The notes: a model not told the origin generated them from the sequence alone. DNA of 34,494 nt from Planctomycetota bacterium (GCA_026184295.1 JAHCJK010000048.1:1-34494); one strand, 5' to 3'. Counted from the stretch's first letter, positions 1-7,926 are shown. Numbers and translations are program-made.

Positions 1-1
1 C

Positions 2-1096
2 GACGCCGTGAACTGCCTGACCGCCCGCGACCACGGCTTTCTCGAGACCGGCGCGCGCCTGTTCGGCCGGCCGGACCTGCTCGCCTCGCCCGAAGGCCCC
101 TACGCCGGGCGTTCGCGCAGCTTTCCCGACGCGGGCTTTCACGTCCTGGCCTCGGGGACGGGCGGCGAGGCGCGCTGGGCGCTCTTCGACGCCGGCCCGT
201 TCGGGGCCAGCCACCAGCACGAGGACGCGCTGAGCCTGGAACTCTTCGCGCTGGGCGTGCCGTTTCTGGTCGATCCGGGCATCTCGAGCTACCTCGACGA
301 CGCCTGGACCGCGTACTACCGCCAGACGCGCGCGCATTCGACGCTGCTGGTCAACGGCGCGGGGCAGTGGCGCCAGCGGCTGGGCAGGGACGCGCACACG
401 GCCAGCGCCCGCGGACGGCACCGCGCCGCGTTCGGGCCCGTCTTCGACTACGTGCGCGCCGAATACCGCGACGGCTACCGCGGCCAGCCCGAGGGCATCG
501 TCCACACGCGCACGCTGCTCTTCCTGCGCGGCGGGTACTGGATCGTCTTCGACGAAGTGACGGGCGAGGGCGCCGAACGCATCGACGCGCTCTTCCATTT
601 CTCGCCCATGCGCGTGGAAGCCGACCCGCGCACGCGCCGCGCGCTGACGCGCCGCTTGAAAGGCGCCAACCTGGAGATCGTGCCGCTCGAACCGCGCCAG
701 GGCCTGAAGCTGGATTTGCTCTGCGGCGAGACCGATCCCGTGCAAGGCTGGGTCTCGGTGGCCGGGGCCGACCTGCCCGCGCCGGTGGCGGACTACTCGG
801 TGCGCGGCAAGGCCCCGCTGCGCTTCGCCGCCGCGCTCGTGCCGTTCGCCTCGGGCGTGAACGCCGGCGTGGAGGTCGCGCGCCTGCCCAAGCTCCCGCC
901 CGACGTCTGGGGCATGAAGCTCAGCTTCGCGGATGGATCCGCCGACCGCGTCTTCCTAAGGCTCTCGGCCGGCGCGCGCATCCCCCGCACCGGCACGCCC
1001 CTCGACGCCGACGTGCTCGTCGAACGCCTGGACGCCCACGGCCGACGCGCCGGCTGCGCCTGGGTGCGCGGAGACGAGATGACGCTGGAGGCGTGA
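2..1096 (+). CDS. Heparinase II/III-like polysaccharide lyase, C-terminal part (5' end outside window)
   Basis: The reading frame is open from the first bases of the window, so the true start lies upstream; 364 residues are visible. The segment GASHQHEDALSLELFALG followed by FLVDPGISSYLDD (about nt 205-300) is the metal/active-site signature of the heparinase II/III C-terminal domain (typically GHxHxDxLSFxLxAxG...DPG). The remainder has the beta-rich character of that domain, with an aromatic-rich stretch (FLRGGYWIVFDEV) and a repetitive beta pattern to the end. Members cleave acidic polysaccharides by beta-elimination, usually in the periplasm or outside the cell. The substrate cannot be told from this part. 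It converges on the exported DUF4091 protein with about 45 bases between them, so the two genes may share a role in glycan use but not a transcript. Family assignment is fairly sure; specificity is unknown. Confidence 0.8.
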   Translation, partial: DAVNCLTARDHGFLETGARLFGRPDLLASPEGPYAGRSRSFPDAGFHVLASGTGGEARWALFDAGPFGASHQHEDALSLELFALGVPFLVDPGISSYLDDAWTAYYRQTRAHSTLLVNGAGQWRQRLGRDAHTASARGRHRAAFGPVFDYVRAEYRDGYRGQPEGIVHTRTLLFLRGGYWIVFDEVTGEGAERIDALFHFSPMRVEADPRTRRALTRRLKGANLEIVPLEPRQGLKLDLLCGETDPVQGWVSVAGADLPAPVADYSVRGKAPLRFAAALVPFASGVNAGVEVARLPKLPPDVWGMKLSFADGSADRVFLRLSAGARIPRTGTPLDADVLVERLDAHGRRAGCAWVRGDEMTLEA

Positions 1097-1141
1097 CGGC
1101 GGGGGCCGGGCCGGAGCCCCGGGCTCCCGTTCACGATTCGT

Positions 1142-4048
1142 TCATTCCCCCAGCGCCTTCGCCAGCGCGATGCGGAGCTGTTCGAAGTCTTCGGGCTTGA
1201 GCTTCTCGAAGGACTCGGTGACGGCGCCTTCGGCGTCGAGCTTGCCGAGCTTCTTGGTGGCCTTGATCGCGTTCGAGACCAGGTGGCCGACGCGCAGGCG
1301 GTTGGGGTCGCCCTTCAGCAGGCCGCGCTTTTCGGCCAGCAGGTAGACGTACTCGACGTCCTGTTCGGCGCGGCGGTAGCTCTTCAGGCGCAGGCTGGCG
1401 CAGGGGCCCATCACGCCCATGGGCTTGCCGGTGTAGAAGACGCAGTTGCCGTCGTACTTCGTCCAGGCGCTCTCGCCGCCCAGCGTCAGCCAGGGCACGA
1501 AGCCGTCCACGCCGCGGCCGTACAGGTCCAGGGCATGCATCACCGTGCCCAGGCCGCTGCTGGTGATGGCGGGCGCGCCGCCGTAGGTCCAGACGCGCTG
1601 GCCGTAGCGTTCGCGCCACTCTTCCAGCCAGGGGCGGTATTCGCCGAAGCCGCCGCAGACGTTGAGGTCGGTGATGCGGTCGAGCGTGTCGCGGCCCCAC
1701 TGCGGGCGCGAGACGTCCACGCGGTAGTGCCCCAGCTTTTCGGCCGCGGGCCCGGCTTCCTTCTTGGCCTGCTGGTAGAACTTCCCGAAGAGCGCCAGCG
1801 CGGTGTAGTCGTCGATGTTGGCGGGTTCGTCGAGCAGCCAGAAGCTGGTGCCCTGCCCGCGCGCCTTCTTGTTCCCGTCGTACTGCTTGTAGAAGTACTT
1901 GTCGTTCAGGTAGACCTGGAAGTTCGACGTGTAGCCCTTCTCGACGAAATGCTTGAGCATCTCGCGGGCGGCGGCGACCCACTGGTCCTTGTACTGCTGG
2001 CTGAAGCCTTCCTCGACCGGGCCGGCGACCTTCCAGTGGTCTTCCCAGACCGAGTCGTTCCACTTGTAGCCGTCCTGCATCGTCGTCGGATAATTCTCGC
2101 TCAGCACGAGGTAGAAGTGGTCCATCGCCGTGCCTTCGCGCGGCGTGCCTTTGAAGATGCTGCCGTCGAGGATCGGGCCGAAGCGCTTGTCCCAGGCGCT
2201 CCAGTCCTTGACCTTCAGGTCCTTGCCCGAGCCTTCGAAGGCCAGCGCGGTGCCCGGGGCCTGCCGGCCCGAATGGCTGTAGTGCAGGATCGCCAGGCAG
2301 GTGCGGTGCAGGTGCGACATGCCGTAAAAGGCGTGCTCCGCGGCGATGAATTCGTCGCTGCCCACCGCGCCGTAGGGCGAGGCCGGCGTGCCGTAGGCGT
2401 TCATCGACCAGACGAAGTGCGCCGTGTCGGGGATGACCGCGCCGAGCACGGTCAGGCTCACGTTCAGCGCCAGCGGCTCGCCCGCGCCGGCCTTGACCGT
2501 GAACGTGCCCTTGTATTCGCCCGGGGCCGCGTCCTTGGGGACGAAGCATTCGGCGTAGACGGCCTGGTTGGCCTGGCCGGGGACGGCGTTCTTTTCGTCG
2601 GGCACCTTAAAGGATTCGCCGGCCTTCAGCGGCAGCAGCGGGTCGGCGTACCAGTCGCGGTCGGTCTTGCCGGCCTTGATGTAGAAGGCGCGCGAAAGCT
2701 GGAAGGCGGCGGCGGGAATCGCGGCGTCGCCGGGGCCTTTCAGCGCGCCGGGTTCGACGCTGTATTCGACCGGGTCGGCGCCGGCATTCTGGCAGACGAG
2801 TTGGAAGGCGATCCATTCGCCGCGCAGCGCGTTCAGGCTCACCGTGCGGTCCTTGCCGCTCCAGGCCGCGTTGGCCTTGGAGAAGGCGCCCGCCGCGTCG
2901 GCGCCGTAGTTCACGCCGGGCTCTTCGAGCACGTTGCCGGTGACGGGGTTCGCGCGGTAGACGTCGGGCATCGCCCAGACCCTGCCCTGCGCGTTCGCGG
3001 GCGGATCGCCGGCTTCGCGCGTGATCGGTTCAAGCGCGATCGCGGCGGGCGGGGCGAGCTTCTCGCTCACCTGGCCCTCGGCCGTGCCCACCGCCATCAC
3101 CACGCCGCCGCGGCCGACGGATTTGACTTCGACCTTCACCTTCGCGCCCGAGGCCAGGCCCTTGATCAGCGCGCGCGCCGCTTCGCCCTTGGGCGCGACG
3201 GGCGGATGCTGCCAGCGCGGGAGTTCCTTGCCGTCGAGCGTGATGCGGTAGCCCAGGTCCGCGCCGGAAGGAATCACGATCTCCAGGCCGCCGGTCTCGA
3301 AATCGCTGCCGCCGGGCCAGGGGTTGACGGTCACGTCCAGCTTGCCGGCCTGGGCGATCTCGGCGGGGGAAACGGTGAGCACCAGTTCGGGCTGGGCGTT
3401 GTTCTGTTCGCGCGAGAAGAAGAAGTTGTTGCCGAAGTTGCCGTCGCCGATCACGTCCTTGTGCGTGCGCGCGGTCTGCCCGTTGTCGTCGCTGACCGCG
3501 AAGCCGTGGGAGAGCCCCGCGGCGCAGGCTTCCAGGATGCGGCCGTCGAATTCCATGTCGTACCAGAGGTCCGCGCCGGGCTTCACGTAACTCTGCATCC
3601 AGAACGTGCTGCCGCGCCCGAAGACCGCCGAGAGGAAGTCCGCGCCCGGATACGCCCACGCGCGGTCGCTCCCGGTCTCCGGCGACTTGAACGTCGAATC
3701 GCCCTTGTTGGCCGGCGCGTCGCCTTCGATGCTGCCTTCGTTCCACGCGGTCGCGATGGTCGAGAAGCCCACCTTGCGGACCATCATCTTGTTGTCGCTG
3801 CCCTTGATATGGAGCACCGCCTTCGTGACGACCTTGCCTTCCAGCGGCTTGGGGTCGAAGTTGAAGATCATGATGTTCTCGATGCCCTTCATCTTGATGC
3901 GCGCCGACTTGCCCATGTTGTTGCCGACTTCGGAATGGTGCGCGCAGATCGAATTGTCCGCGGTGATCGCGACGCGTAGCTCTTCCGCGCGCAGCCCGGC
4001 GGCAAGGCCAAGGGCAAGGCACGAGACGGACAGCAAGACCTGGCGCAT
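1142..4048 (-). CDS. Exported DUF4091 / GH123-like glycoside hydrolase
   Basis: 968 residues. The start at 4048 is chosen because a GGGAG ribosome site lies 10 bases upstream and the protein then opens with a signal peptide (MRQVLLSVSCLALGLAAGLRA). Residues about 20-230 look like a DNRLRE/carbohydrate-binding-type beta domain (ICAHHSE, TKAVLHIKGSDNKM, WNEGSIEG). A second beta-rich region follows (about 240-520). The C-terminal half looks like a TIM-barrel glycosidase of the DUF4091 family, which is related to GH123: LLDEPAN near residue 740 carries the adjacent Asp-Glu expected of the catalytic pair, and the end contains VWTYGG, LDLYGRGVDGFVPW and RAEQDVEYVYLL, typical of DUF4091. GH123 enzymes are beta-N-acetylgalactosaminidases, but most DUF4091 proteins have no tested activity, so the substrate is left open. 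It is the last gene on its strand before the convergent heparinase-like gene. Confidence 0.82.
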   Translation of the reverse strand: MRQVLLSVSCLALGLAAGLRAEELRVAITADNSICAHHSEVGNNMGKSARIKMKGIENIMIFNFDPKPLEGKVVTKAVLHIKGSDNKMMVRKVGFSTIATAWNEGSIEGDAPANKGDSTFKSPETGSDRAWAYPGADFLSAVFGRGSTFWMQSYVKPGADLWYDMEFDGRILEACAAGLSHGFAVSDDNGQTARTHKDVIGDGNFGNNFFFSREQNNAQPELVLTVSPAEIAQAGKLDVTVNPWPGGSDFETGGLEIVIPSGADLGYRITLDGKELPRWQHPPVAPKGEAARALIKGLASGAKVKVEVKSVGRGGVVMAVGTAEGQVSEKLAPPAAIALEPITREAGDPPANAQGRVWAMPDVYRANPVTGNVLEEPGVNYGADAAGAFSKANAAWSGKDRTVSLNALRGEWIAFQLVCQNAGADPVEYSVEPGALKGPGDAAIPAAAFQLSRAFYIKAGKTDRDWYADPLLPLKAGESFKVPDEKNAVPGQANQAVYAECFVPKDAAPGEYKGTFTVKAGAGEPLALNVSLTVLGAVIPDTAHFVWSMNAYGTPASPYGAVGSDEFIAAEHAFYGMSHLHRTCLAILHYSHSGRQAPGTALAFEGSGKDLKVKDWSAWDKRFGPILDGSIFKGTPREGTAMDHFYLVLSENYPTTMQDGYKWNDSVWEDHWKVAGPVEEGFSQQYKDQWVAAAREMLKHFVEKGYTSNFQVYLNDKYFYKQYDGNKKARGQGTSFWLLDEPANIDDYTALALFGKFYQQAKKEAGPAAEKLGHYRVDVSRPQWGRDTLDRITDLNVCGGFGEYRPWLEEWRERYGQRVWTYGGAPAITSSGLGTVMHALDLYGRGVDGFVPWLTLGGESAWTKYDGNCVFYTGKPMGVMGPCASLRLKSYRRAEQDVEYVYLLAEKRGLLKGDPNRLRVGHLVSNAIKATKKLGKLDAEGAVTESFEKLKPEDFEQLRIALAKALGE

Positions 4049-4333
4049 GAGGACGTTCTCCCGATTTAGAGGGGCCGGCAATCCGGTTGGTGGACTGCTA
4101 TACTACGTCTATTCCTACACCTGAAAAGCCCGAATGACCCTTAGTATCGCCCGGCGCCACGGGTTCAATAGAAGTTCACGACGCAAGGCGCATAACATCC
4201 GGCAGGGCTTCACCGCCGCCTTGAGCCACCGAACCGCCAGTGAACTCCCAGCGCTTTTTGGCGGTGACCATGCTCCGCGTTGAGCGTACGATGCGTGCAC
4301 CCGGCGCTGCGGTGCAACGCCCTCGAGGAAAAC
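4049..4333. promoter_or_regulatory. Divergent intergenic region between the DUF4091 and PLP-enzyme genes
   Basis: This 285-base gap separates two divergent genes, so it should hold both promoters. It is AT-richer than the flanking genes around 4095-4130, where the minus strand carries a weak TATAGC-type -10 candidate. An 8-base inverted repeat (TCACCGCC at 4210-4217, GGCGGTGA at 4260-4267) and a short hairpin at 4296-4316 lie on the plus-gene side. The ribosome site GAGGAA for the plus gene is at about 4325-4330. No RNA gene or further coding sequence was seen. Confidence 0.4.
4296..4316 (+). promoter_or_regulatory. Leader hairpin upstream of the PLP-enzyme gene
   Basis: TGCACC (4296-4301) and GGTGCA (4311-4316) form a perfect 6-base stem with a 9-base loop, ending 8 bases before the GAGGAA ribosome site and 17 bases before the start codon. 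There is no T-run, so it is not an intrinsic terminator. It does not match a SAM riboswitch that I recognise. It may be a minor leader structure or chance in GC-rich DNA. Confidence 0.25.
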
Positions 4334-5650
4334 ATGGCGAAGAAAAAAGCGAAACCGCCCAGTCCCGACGCGTACTCCATCCACAGCCAGTTGATCCACG
4401 GCCGCTCGCGCGACGAACACTGGGACTACCGCCACCACGTCGTCCCGCCGCTCTCTTCGTCGAGCACCTACCGCCTGGAAGGCGCCTCGCGCGGGGCGCG
4501 CGGCTTCGCGGAATTCGCCCAGGAGCAGCACGATCCGGAGAAGCGGCGCAAGGCGCCGATCTACATCTACGACCGGCTGGCCGAACCGACCCGCGACATG
4601 CTCGAGGAGGCGCTCGCGCTTTCGGAGCAGGGCCAGGCCTGCGTCACCTTCGCGACCGGCATGGCGGCGATCGCGGCGGCGCTGGGCATCTGCGTCTTCA
4701 GCGGGCACCACATCGCCGCGCACCGCACCATTTACGGGTCCACGTACAGCCTGATGACCCAGTGGTTCCCCAAGCTCAAGATCTCGACGACCTTCGCCGA
4801 CTTCACCCGCCCGGGGGCGCTCGAACGCGCCCTGCGGCCCACCACGCGCGCGATCTACCTCGAAAGCCCCGCGAATCCCAATTTGCAGCTCGTGGACATC
4901 GCCGCCGCGCGCCGCGCCGCCGACGCCGTCAACGCCAAGCGCCGCGAACGCGACCGCATCCGCATCGTCGTGGACAACACCTTCGCCACGCCCTTCTGCC
5001 AGCGGCCTCTGACGCTCGGCGCGGACCTGGTCGTCCACAGCCTGACCAAGAACATCTGCGGCTTCGGCACCGACATGGGCGGCGCGGCGATCGGTTCGTA
5101 CCGCGACCAGAGCGCGCTGCTTTCGTACCGCAAGGACTTCGGCGGCGTGCTCTCGCCCAAGGGCGCCTGGCCGATCCTCGTGCACGGCGTCCCGACCCTT
5201 TCGCTGCGCGTGCGCCACCAGGAACGGACGGCGCACGAGGTCGCCGGTTTTCTGGAACAGCACCCGGCGATCGCGCGGGTGCTCTACCCCGGCCTGCCCA
5301 CGTTCCCGCAGTACGAACTCGCACGCCGCCAGATGGTGGACTACGACGGGAACTTCGCGCCGGGGAACATGGTCTACTTCATCGTCAAGGGCCCGCACGC
5401 GAAGGCCCGCGCGCGCGCCGAACGCCTGATCGACCGGCTCGCCCGCGACGCCTACACGATCACGCTGGCGGTCTCGCTGGGGCAGGTGCGCACGCTGGTG
5501 GAACACCCGTCGAGCATGACGCATTCGTCGGTGCCGCTGGACAAGCAGGTGAAGGAAGGCATCGACCCCGGCGGCGTGCGCATCAGCATCGGCCTGGAAG
5601 ACCCGCGCGACCTGATTCAGGATCTGCGCAAGGCGCTGGCGGGGATTTGA
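4334..5650 (+). CDS. Cys/Met-metabolism PLP-dependent enzyme (trans-sulfuration family)
   Basis: 438 residues from the ATG at 4334, which has GAGGAA 4 bases upstream; an in-frame extension to 4280 lacks a ribosome site. The fold-type I PLP signature of the cystathionine gamma-synthase / methionine gamma-lyase / O-acetylhomoserine sulfhydrylase family is clear: IYIYDRLAEPTRDMLEEALA (77-96), the FATGMAAI cofactor-phosphate region (106-113), Asp214 in VVDNTFATP, and the Schiff-base lysine Lys239 in HSLTKNICGFG, followed by GVRISIGLEDPRDLIQDL near the C terminus. The family interconverts or cleaves sulfur amino acids in the cytoplasm. The cystathionine-, methionine- and homoserine-specific members cannot be separated by eye. 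The family's usual SxTK before the lysine is kept (SLTK), while ICGF after it is an unusual variant of the common YxxGH. It appears to be a single-gene unit with no sulfur-pathway neighbours. Confidence 0.88.
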   Translation: MAKKKAKPPSPDAYSIHSQLIHGRSRDEHWDYRHHVVPPLSSSSTYRLEGASRGARGFAEFAQEQHDPEKRRKAPIYIYDRLAEPTRDMLEEALALSEQGQACVTFATGMAAIAAALGICVFSGHHIAAHRTIYGSTYSLMTQWFPKLKISTTFADFTRPGALERALRPTTRAIYLESPANPNLQLVDIAAARRAADAVNAKRRERDRIRIVVDNTFATPFCQRPLTLGADLVVHSLTKNICGFGTDMGGAAIGSYRDQSALLSYRKDFGGVLSPKGAWPILVHGVPTLSLRVRHQERTAHEVAGFLEQHPAIARVLYPGLPTFPQYELARRQMVDYDGNFAPGNMVYFIVKGPHAKARARAERLIDRLARDAYTITLAVSLGQVRTLVEHPSSMTHSSVPLDKQVKEGIDPGGVRISIGLEDPRDLIQDLRKALAGI

Positions 5651-5730
5651 CGAGCGGGCCCGGGCGGGCATCGCGGGCGAAGTTCGCGTTGGAAACAGCC
5701 ATGCGATCTGTGGGATTGGCCGTCCCGCTT

Positions 5731-5817
5731 CTGTCGTCCCTACGGGACTGCGCCGCTTGCGCGCATTCACTCCCAGGACTTACGTCCTGGGCCACAAAAT
5801 GACGCCGCTCCGCGGCT
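5731..5817. repeat. 87-bp triple-palindrome intergenic repeat, copy 1
   Basis: Three palindromes are strung together: GTCCC-TAC-GGGAC (5736-5748), CCCAGGACTTACGTCCTGGG (5772-5791) and GCCGC-TCC-GCGGC (5804-5816). A second copy of exactly the same length lies at 7693-7779 in the same orientation; the palindromes are identical and differences are confined mostly to the spacer at 5750-5759. Multi-palindrome REP-like elements of this kind are scattered between genes in PVC-group and other genomes. The right end overlaps the last two bases of the stop codon of the gene at 5816-6262. Confidence 0.85.
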
Positions 5818-6262
5818 AAGGTCCTTTGTCGCTTTCTGGAATACAAAAGACAAGACTCGCGATGGCTTTTTCACATGCCTCTAGTTCCAAGCCGCGGTGC
5901 TCCCATTCGCAAACATACGTCGCAAAAACCACGCTATCGCCATCGCTCAGATACCAAATGCGCACCAAGTCGCCCTTGTGGCGGGCACTACACCCGACGA
6001 TCTGAACCGCTCCTCGACGCGCAAGGCGGTCAAAGGTGTCTACCATCGAGTTCTTGCTGCAAAAATCGACCAATAATGCTTCCAGACCGCTCAGTGAAAT
6101 CTGGGGGCTTTTTCCACCTTCATAAATGGCCGTGGTAAACTGAAGTGCGCCCACTCCATTTTCTTTTTCAAACGAGACGGGCCCATCCTTGGGCGTAGTA
6201 TTTTTCCATGCCTGTGGCAGGTCGATTTGGACCCCTCCAAACTTCCAAAACAGTTTTTCCAT
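5816..6262 (-). CDS. Hypothetical protein, AT-richer than its surroundings
   Basis: 148 residues with no family recognised. The start at 6262 has GGGGAG about 8 bases upstream. No signal peptide or membrane segment is visible. The opening (FWKFGGVQIDLPQAWKN) followed by alternating beta-strand and helix patterns vaguely recalls the small Mog1/PsbP/DcrB alpha-beta fold, in which an IxLPxxW strand is common; this is only a resemblance. Third codon positions are much less GC-biased than in all neighbours, suggesting recent acquisition. It follows the methyltransferase gene on the same strand after 31 bases and may be co-transcribed with it. The stop codon touches the 87-bp palindromic repeat, so the present C terminus may have been set by insertion of that element. 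Confidence 0.7.
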   Translation of the reverse strand: MEKLFWKFGGVQIDLPQAWKNTTPKDGPVSFEKENGVGALQFTTAIYEGGKSPQISLSGLEALLVDFCSKNSMVDTFDRLARRGAVQIVGCSARHKGDLVRIWYLSDGDSVVFATYVCEWEHRGLELEACEKAIASLVFCIPESDKGP

Positions 6263-6293
6263 GGCCGGATCTCCCCGCCATCGCGCGAATCGT

Positions 6294-6887
6294 TTACTTC
6301 CGCTGCATCAGGATCGACCAGGCCAGCGGGCGGAAGTCGTCGATGTTCGTGCCGAAGCGGAATTCGCGGAGGTCCAGGATTTCGAAGAGCGGTTCGAGTT
6401 CGGCGCGCAGTTCGGGTTCGCTGACGGTCGGCGGGCCGGGGTCGTGCTTCTCCTTCGCGTTCGCGGCCAGCGAGAGCCAGCGCGAGCCCTTGCGCGTGGA
6501 GCGTTCGAGCACCTTCAGGAAGCCCTTCAGGTCCACCGTGCGGATGTGGTGGTAGACGCCGCGGTCGAAGAGCACGTCGTACGGCCCGCCGAAGTCGTCG
6601 CGGGTCGCGTCGCCGACGCGGAAATCGATCTTCGCGTGCGCGGCCTGGGCCTTGGCGCGGGCTTCTTCGACGGCCTGCGCGACGAAGTCCACGGCGGTGA
6701 CCGTGTAGCCGCGGCGGTGGAGTTCCAGGGCGTTGGTGCCGGTGCCGCAGCCGAATTCGAGCAGCGTCTTGCCGGGCAGGTTGCCCGCGTCGAGCACGCG
6801 GACCAGTTCCACGCTGGGGACGCCGGAGTCCCAGGGCTTCTGCCCGATCGCGTAGGCCTTGCTGAACCGCGTCTGGTCGTCGCTCAT
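6294..6887 (-). CDS. Class I SAM-dependent methyltransferase
   Basis: 197 residues; ATG at 6887 preceded by GAGGAG. The Rossmann-type SAM site is plain: motif I LLEFGCGTGTN (42-52), the acidic residue after strand 2 in VTAVDF (Asp67), GDATRDD (92-98), and the motif IV-like region YDVLFDRGVYHHI (103-115). Length and the GQKPWDSGVPS opening resemble small TehB/thiopurine-type methyltransferases, where a tryptophan-containing N-terminal segment covers the substrate. The substrate is unknown. It is divergent from the HEAT-repeat gene, with a strong inverted repeat between them. Confidence 0.85.
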   Translation of the reverse strand: MSDDQTRFSKAYAIGQKPWDSGVPSVELVRVLDAGNLPGKTLLEFGCGTGTNALELHRRGYTVTAVDFVAQAVEEARAKAQAAHAKIDFRVGDATRDDFGGPYDVLFDRGVYHHIRTVDLKGFLKVLERSTRKGSRWLSLAANAKEKHDPGPPTVSEPELRAELEPLFEILDLREFRFGTNIDDFRPLAWSILMQRK

Positions 6888-6930
6888 CGCTTGGCTCTCC
6901 TCTTTTTACCCAACGTCCGACCACCTTACG

Positions 6931-6973
6931 CCCGGCTTTGCGCGGGAAAAGCGGATTCCGCGCAAAAGCCGGG
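6931..6973. promoter_or_regulatory. Long inverted repeat in a divergent promoter region
   Basis: CCCGGCTTTGCGCGG (6931-6945) pairs with CCGCGCAAAAGCCGGG (6958-6973) with one bulged base and a 12-base loop. It lies midway between two divergent genes (6887 and 7009), where a transcription terminator would not be expected, and has no adjacent T-run. An operator or an attenuating leader hairpin for one of the two genes is possible. Confidence 0.5.
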
Positions 6974-7008
6974 TCGCATTGGCGCGCGCGCGGTCGTACA
7001 GTACGCAT

Positions 7009-7608
7009 ATGGGCGACGAGCGCGCGAAACCCAAGCCGAGCGCCACCAAAGGCGCGGCCCGCGCCGGCTGCAGTTGCATGGGCGCGGCGGTCTTCCTGGC
7101 GCTGGGTGCCGCGACCGTCTTCGTCGCCTTCGCGCTCGGGCGCGCGTACGAACGCAAACCTTCCGACCGCCAGACCATCACCGTTGACGAACTGCGCGAC
7201 GCGCTGAAGGACACGGGCGCGGAAGCGCGCCGCCGCGCCGTCGAGGCGCTGGGCGAGCGCGGCCCGGAGGCCGAGAAGGCCGCCAAGGACCTGGGCGAAC
7301 TGCTCGGCGACAAGAGCGAAGAAGTGCGCAAGGCCGCCGCCGAGGCGCTCGAAAAGATCGGCCCGCAGGCGCGCGAGGCCGTCCCGCAGCTCCGCAAGGC
7401 CCTCGAAGACGGCGCCGAAGAAGTGCGCGAGGCCGCGCGACGCGCGCTGGAGAAGATCGAAGGGAAATCGCCCGCGCCGCCGGCGGAAAAGTTGCCCACG
7501 CCTCCGGCGGAGAAGCCGCCCGCCGCCGCGCAGAACGGGAAGACCGCGCCCGCGCCTCCAGCCGAAACGTCGTCCGAGCCTGCGCCGAGCGCGGAGCCGA
7601 AGAAGTAG
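7009..7608 (+). CDS. Membrane-anchored HEAT-repeat protein
   Basis: 199 residues from ATG 7009; an in-frame extension to 6859 would run back through the inverted repeat and looks non-coding. After a short basic N terminus comes one hydrophobic segment (about 24-45, GAAVFLALGAATVFVAFALG), then three PBS/HEAT-type helical repeats (about 58-150: EARRRAVEALGERGPEA, EEVRKAAAEALEKIGPQA, EEVREAARRALEKIEG), then a Pro/Ala-rich tail with repeated PPAEK (154-199). Such repeats are protein-binding scaffolds and no enzyme activity is implied. The repeat face and tail should lie outside the cytoplasm if the basic end stays in. Partner unknown. The Cys-rich CSC just before the membrane segment is not a proper lipobox. 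Confidence 0.75.
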   Translation: MGDERAKPKPSATKGAARAGCSCMGAAVFLALGAATVFVAFALGRAYERKPSDRQTITVDELRDALKDTGAEARRRAVEALGERGPEAEKAAKDLGELLGDKSEEVRKAAAEALEKIGPQAREAVPQLRKALEDGAEEVREAARRALEKIEGKSPAPPAEKLPTPPAEKPPAAAQNGKTAPAPPAETSSEPAPSAEPKK

Positions 7609-7692
7609 CGGAGACTCTCCCAAGCTTCGCACGAACGCCCGTCGGTCGCGGAGCGCGCGCGTGGCGCTTTGCGGTTCGAGGCCGCGCGGATG

Positions 7693-7779
7693 CTGTCGTC
7701 CCTACGGGACTCCATCTATGGCGCGCATGCACTCCCAGGACTTACGTCCTGGGCCACAAACCGACGCCGCTCCGCGGCT
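7693..7779. repeat. 87-bp triple-palindrome intergenic repeat, copy 2
   Basis: Same orientation and length as the copy at 5731-5817. The three palindromes are conserved base for base; the spacer after the first palindrome differs (CCATCTATGG here), as do a few bases flanking the second. Conservation of the stems with a drifting spacer indicates that the secondary structure is what is maintained or recognised. Confidence 0.85.
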
Positions 7780-7866
7780 GTCTTCGAGCGAGCTTACTGT
7801 TCATAGGCGAATCGGGGGATGTTGTGTCCTGCTGCGCATGCGTTGCTGTTCGGCTGCAATCAGGTT

Positions 7867-7926
7867 GGCTGCGGCTGGCTCTGTCGCGAGCAGATCGGCT
7901 GCGACCGGCTCTGCAGCGAGCAGATC
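7867..7926. repeat. Two tandem copies of a 30-bp unit
   Basis: Units at 7867-7896 and 7897-7926 begin GGCTGCG and end GCGAGCAGATC, differing at a few central positions; a partial third unit (GGC) follows. It sits in the non-coding repeat island. Open frames crossing it give a Ser/Ala-rich ten-residue repeat, but no gene is supported. Confidence 0.7.

Noticed and set aside
1283..3979. Plus-strand open frame of 898 codons opposite the DUF4091 gene
   Set aside because: It is an antisense shadow caused by strong GC bias; its translation is Val/Ala/Arg-rich with no motif, while the minus strand has a signal peptide, domains and a ribosome site.
4160..4190. tRNA-like GGGTTCAATAG segment
   Set aside because: Only the T-loop-like string is present; no acceptor, D or anticodon stems could be built around it.
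4210..4267. TCACCGCC / GGCGGTGA inverted pair as an operator
   Set aside because: The arms are 42 bases apart and made of bases common in this genome; probably chance.
4115..5770. Minus-strand open frame of 551 codons opposite the PLP enzyme
   Set aside because: Antisense shadow; the plus strand has the lysine motif and a good ribosome site.
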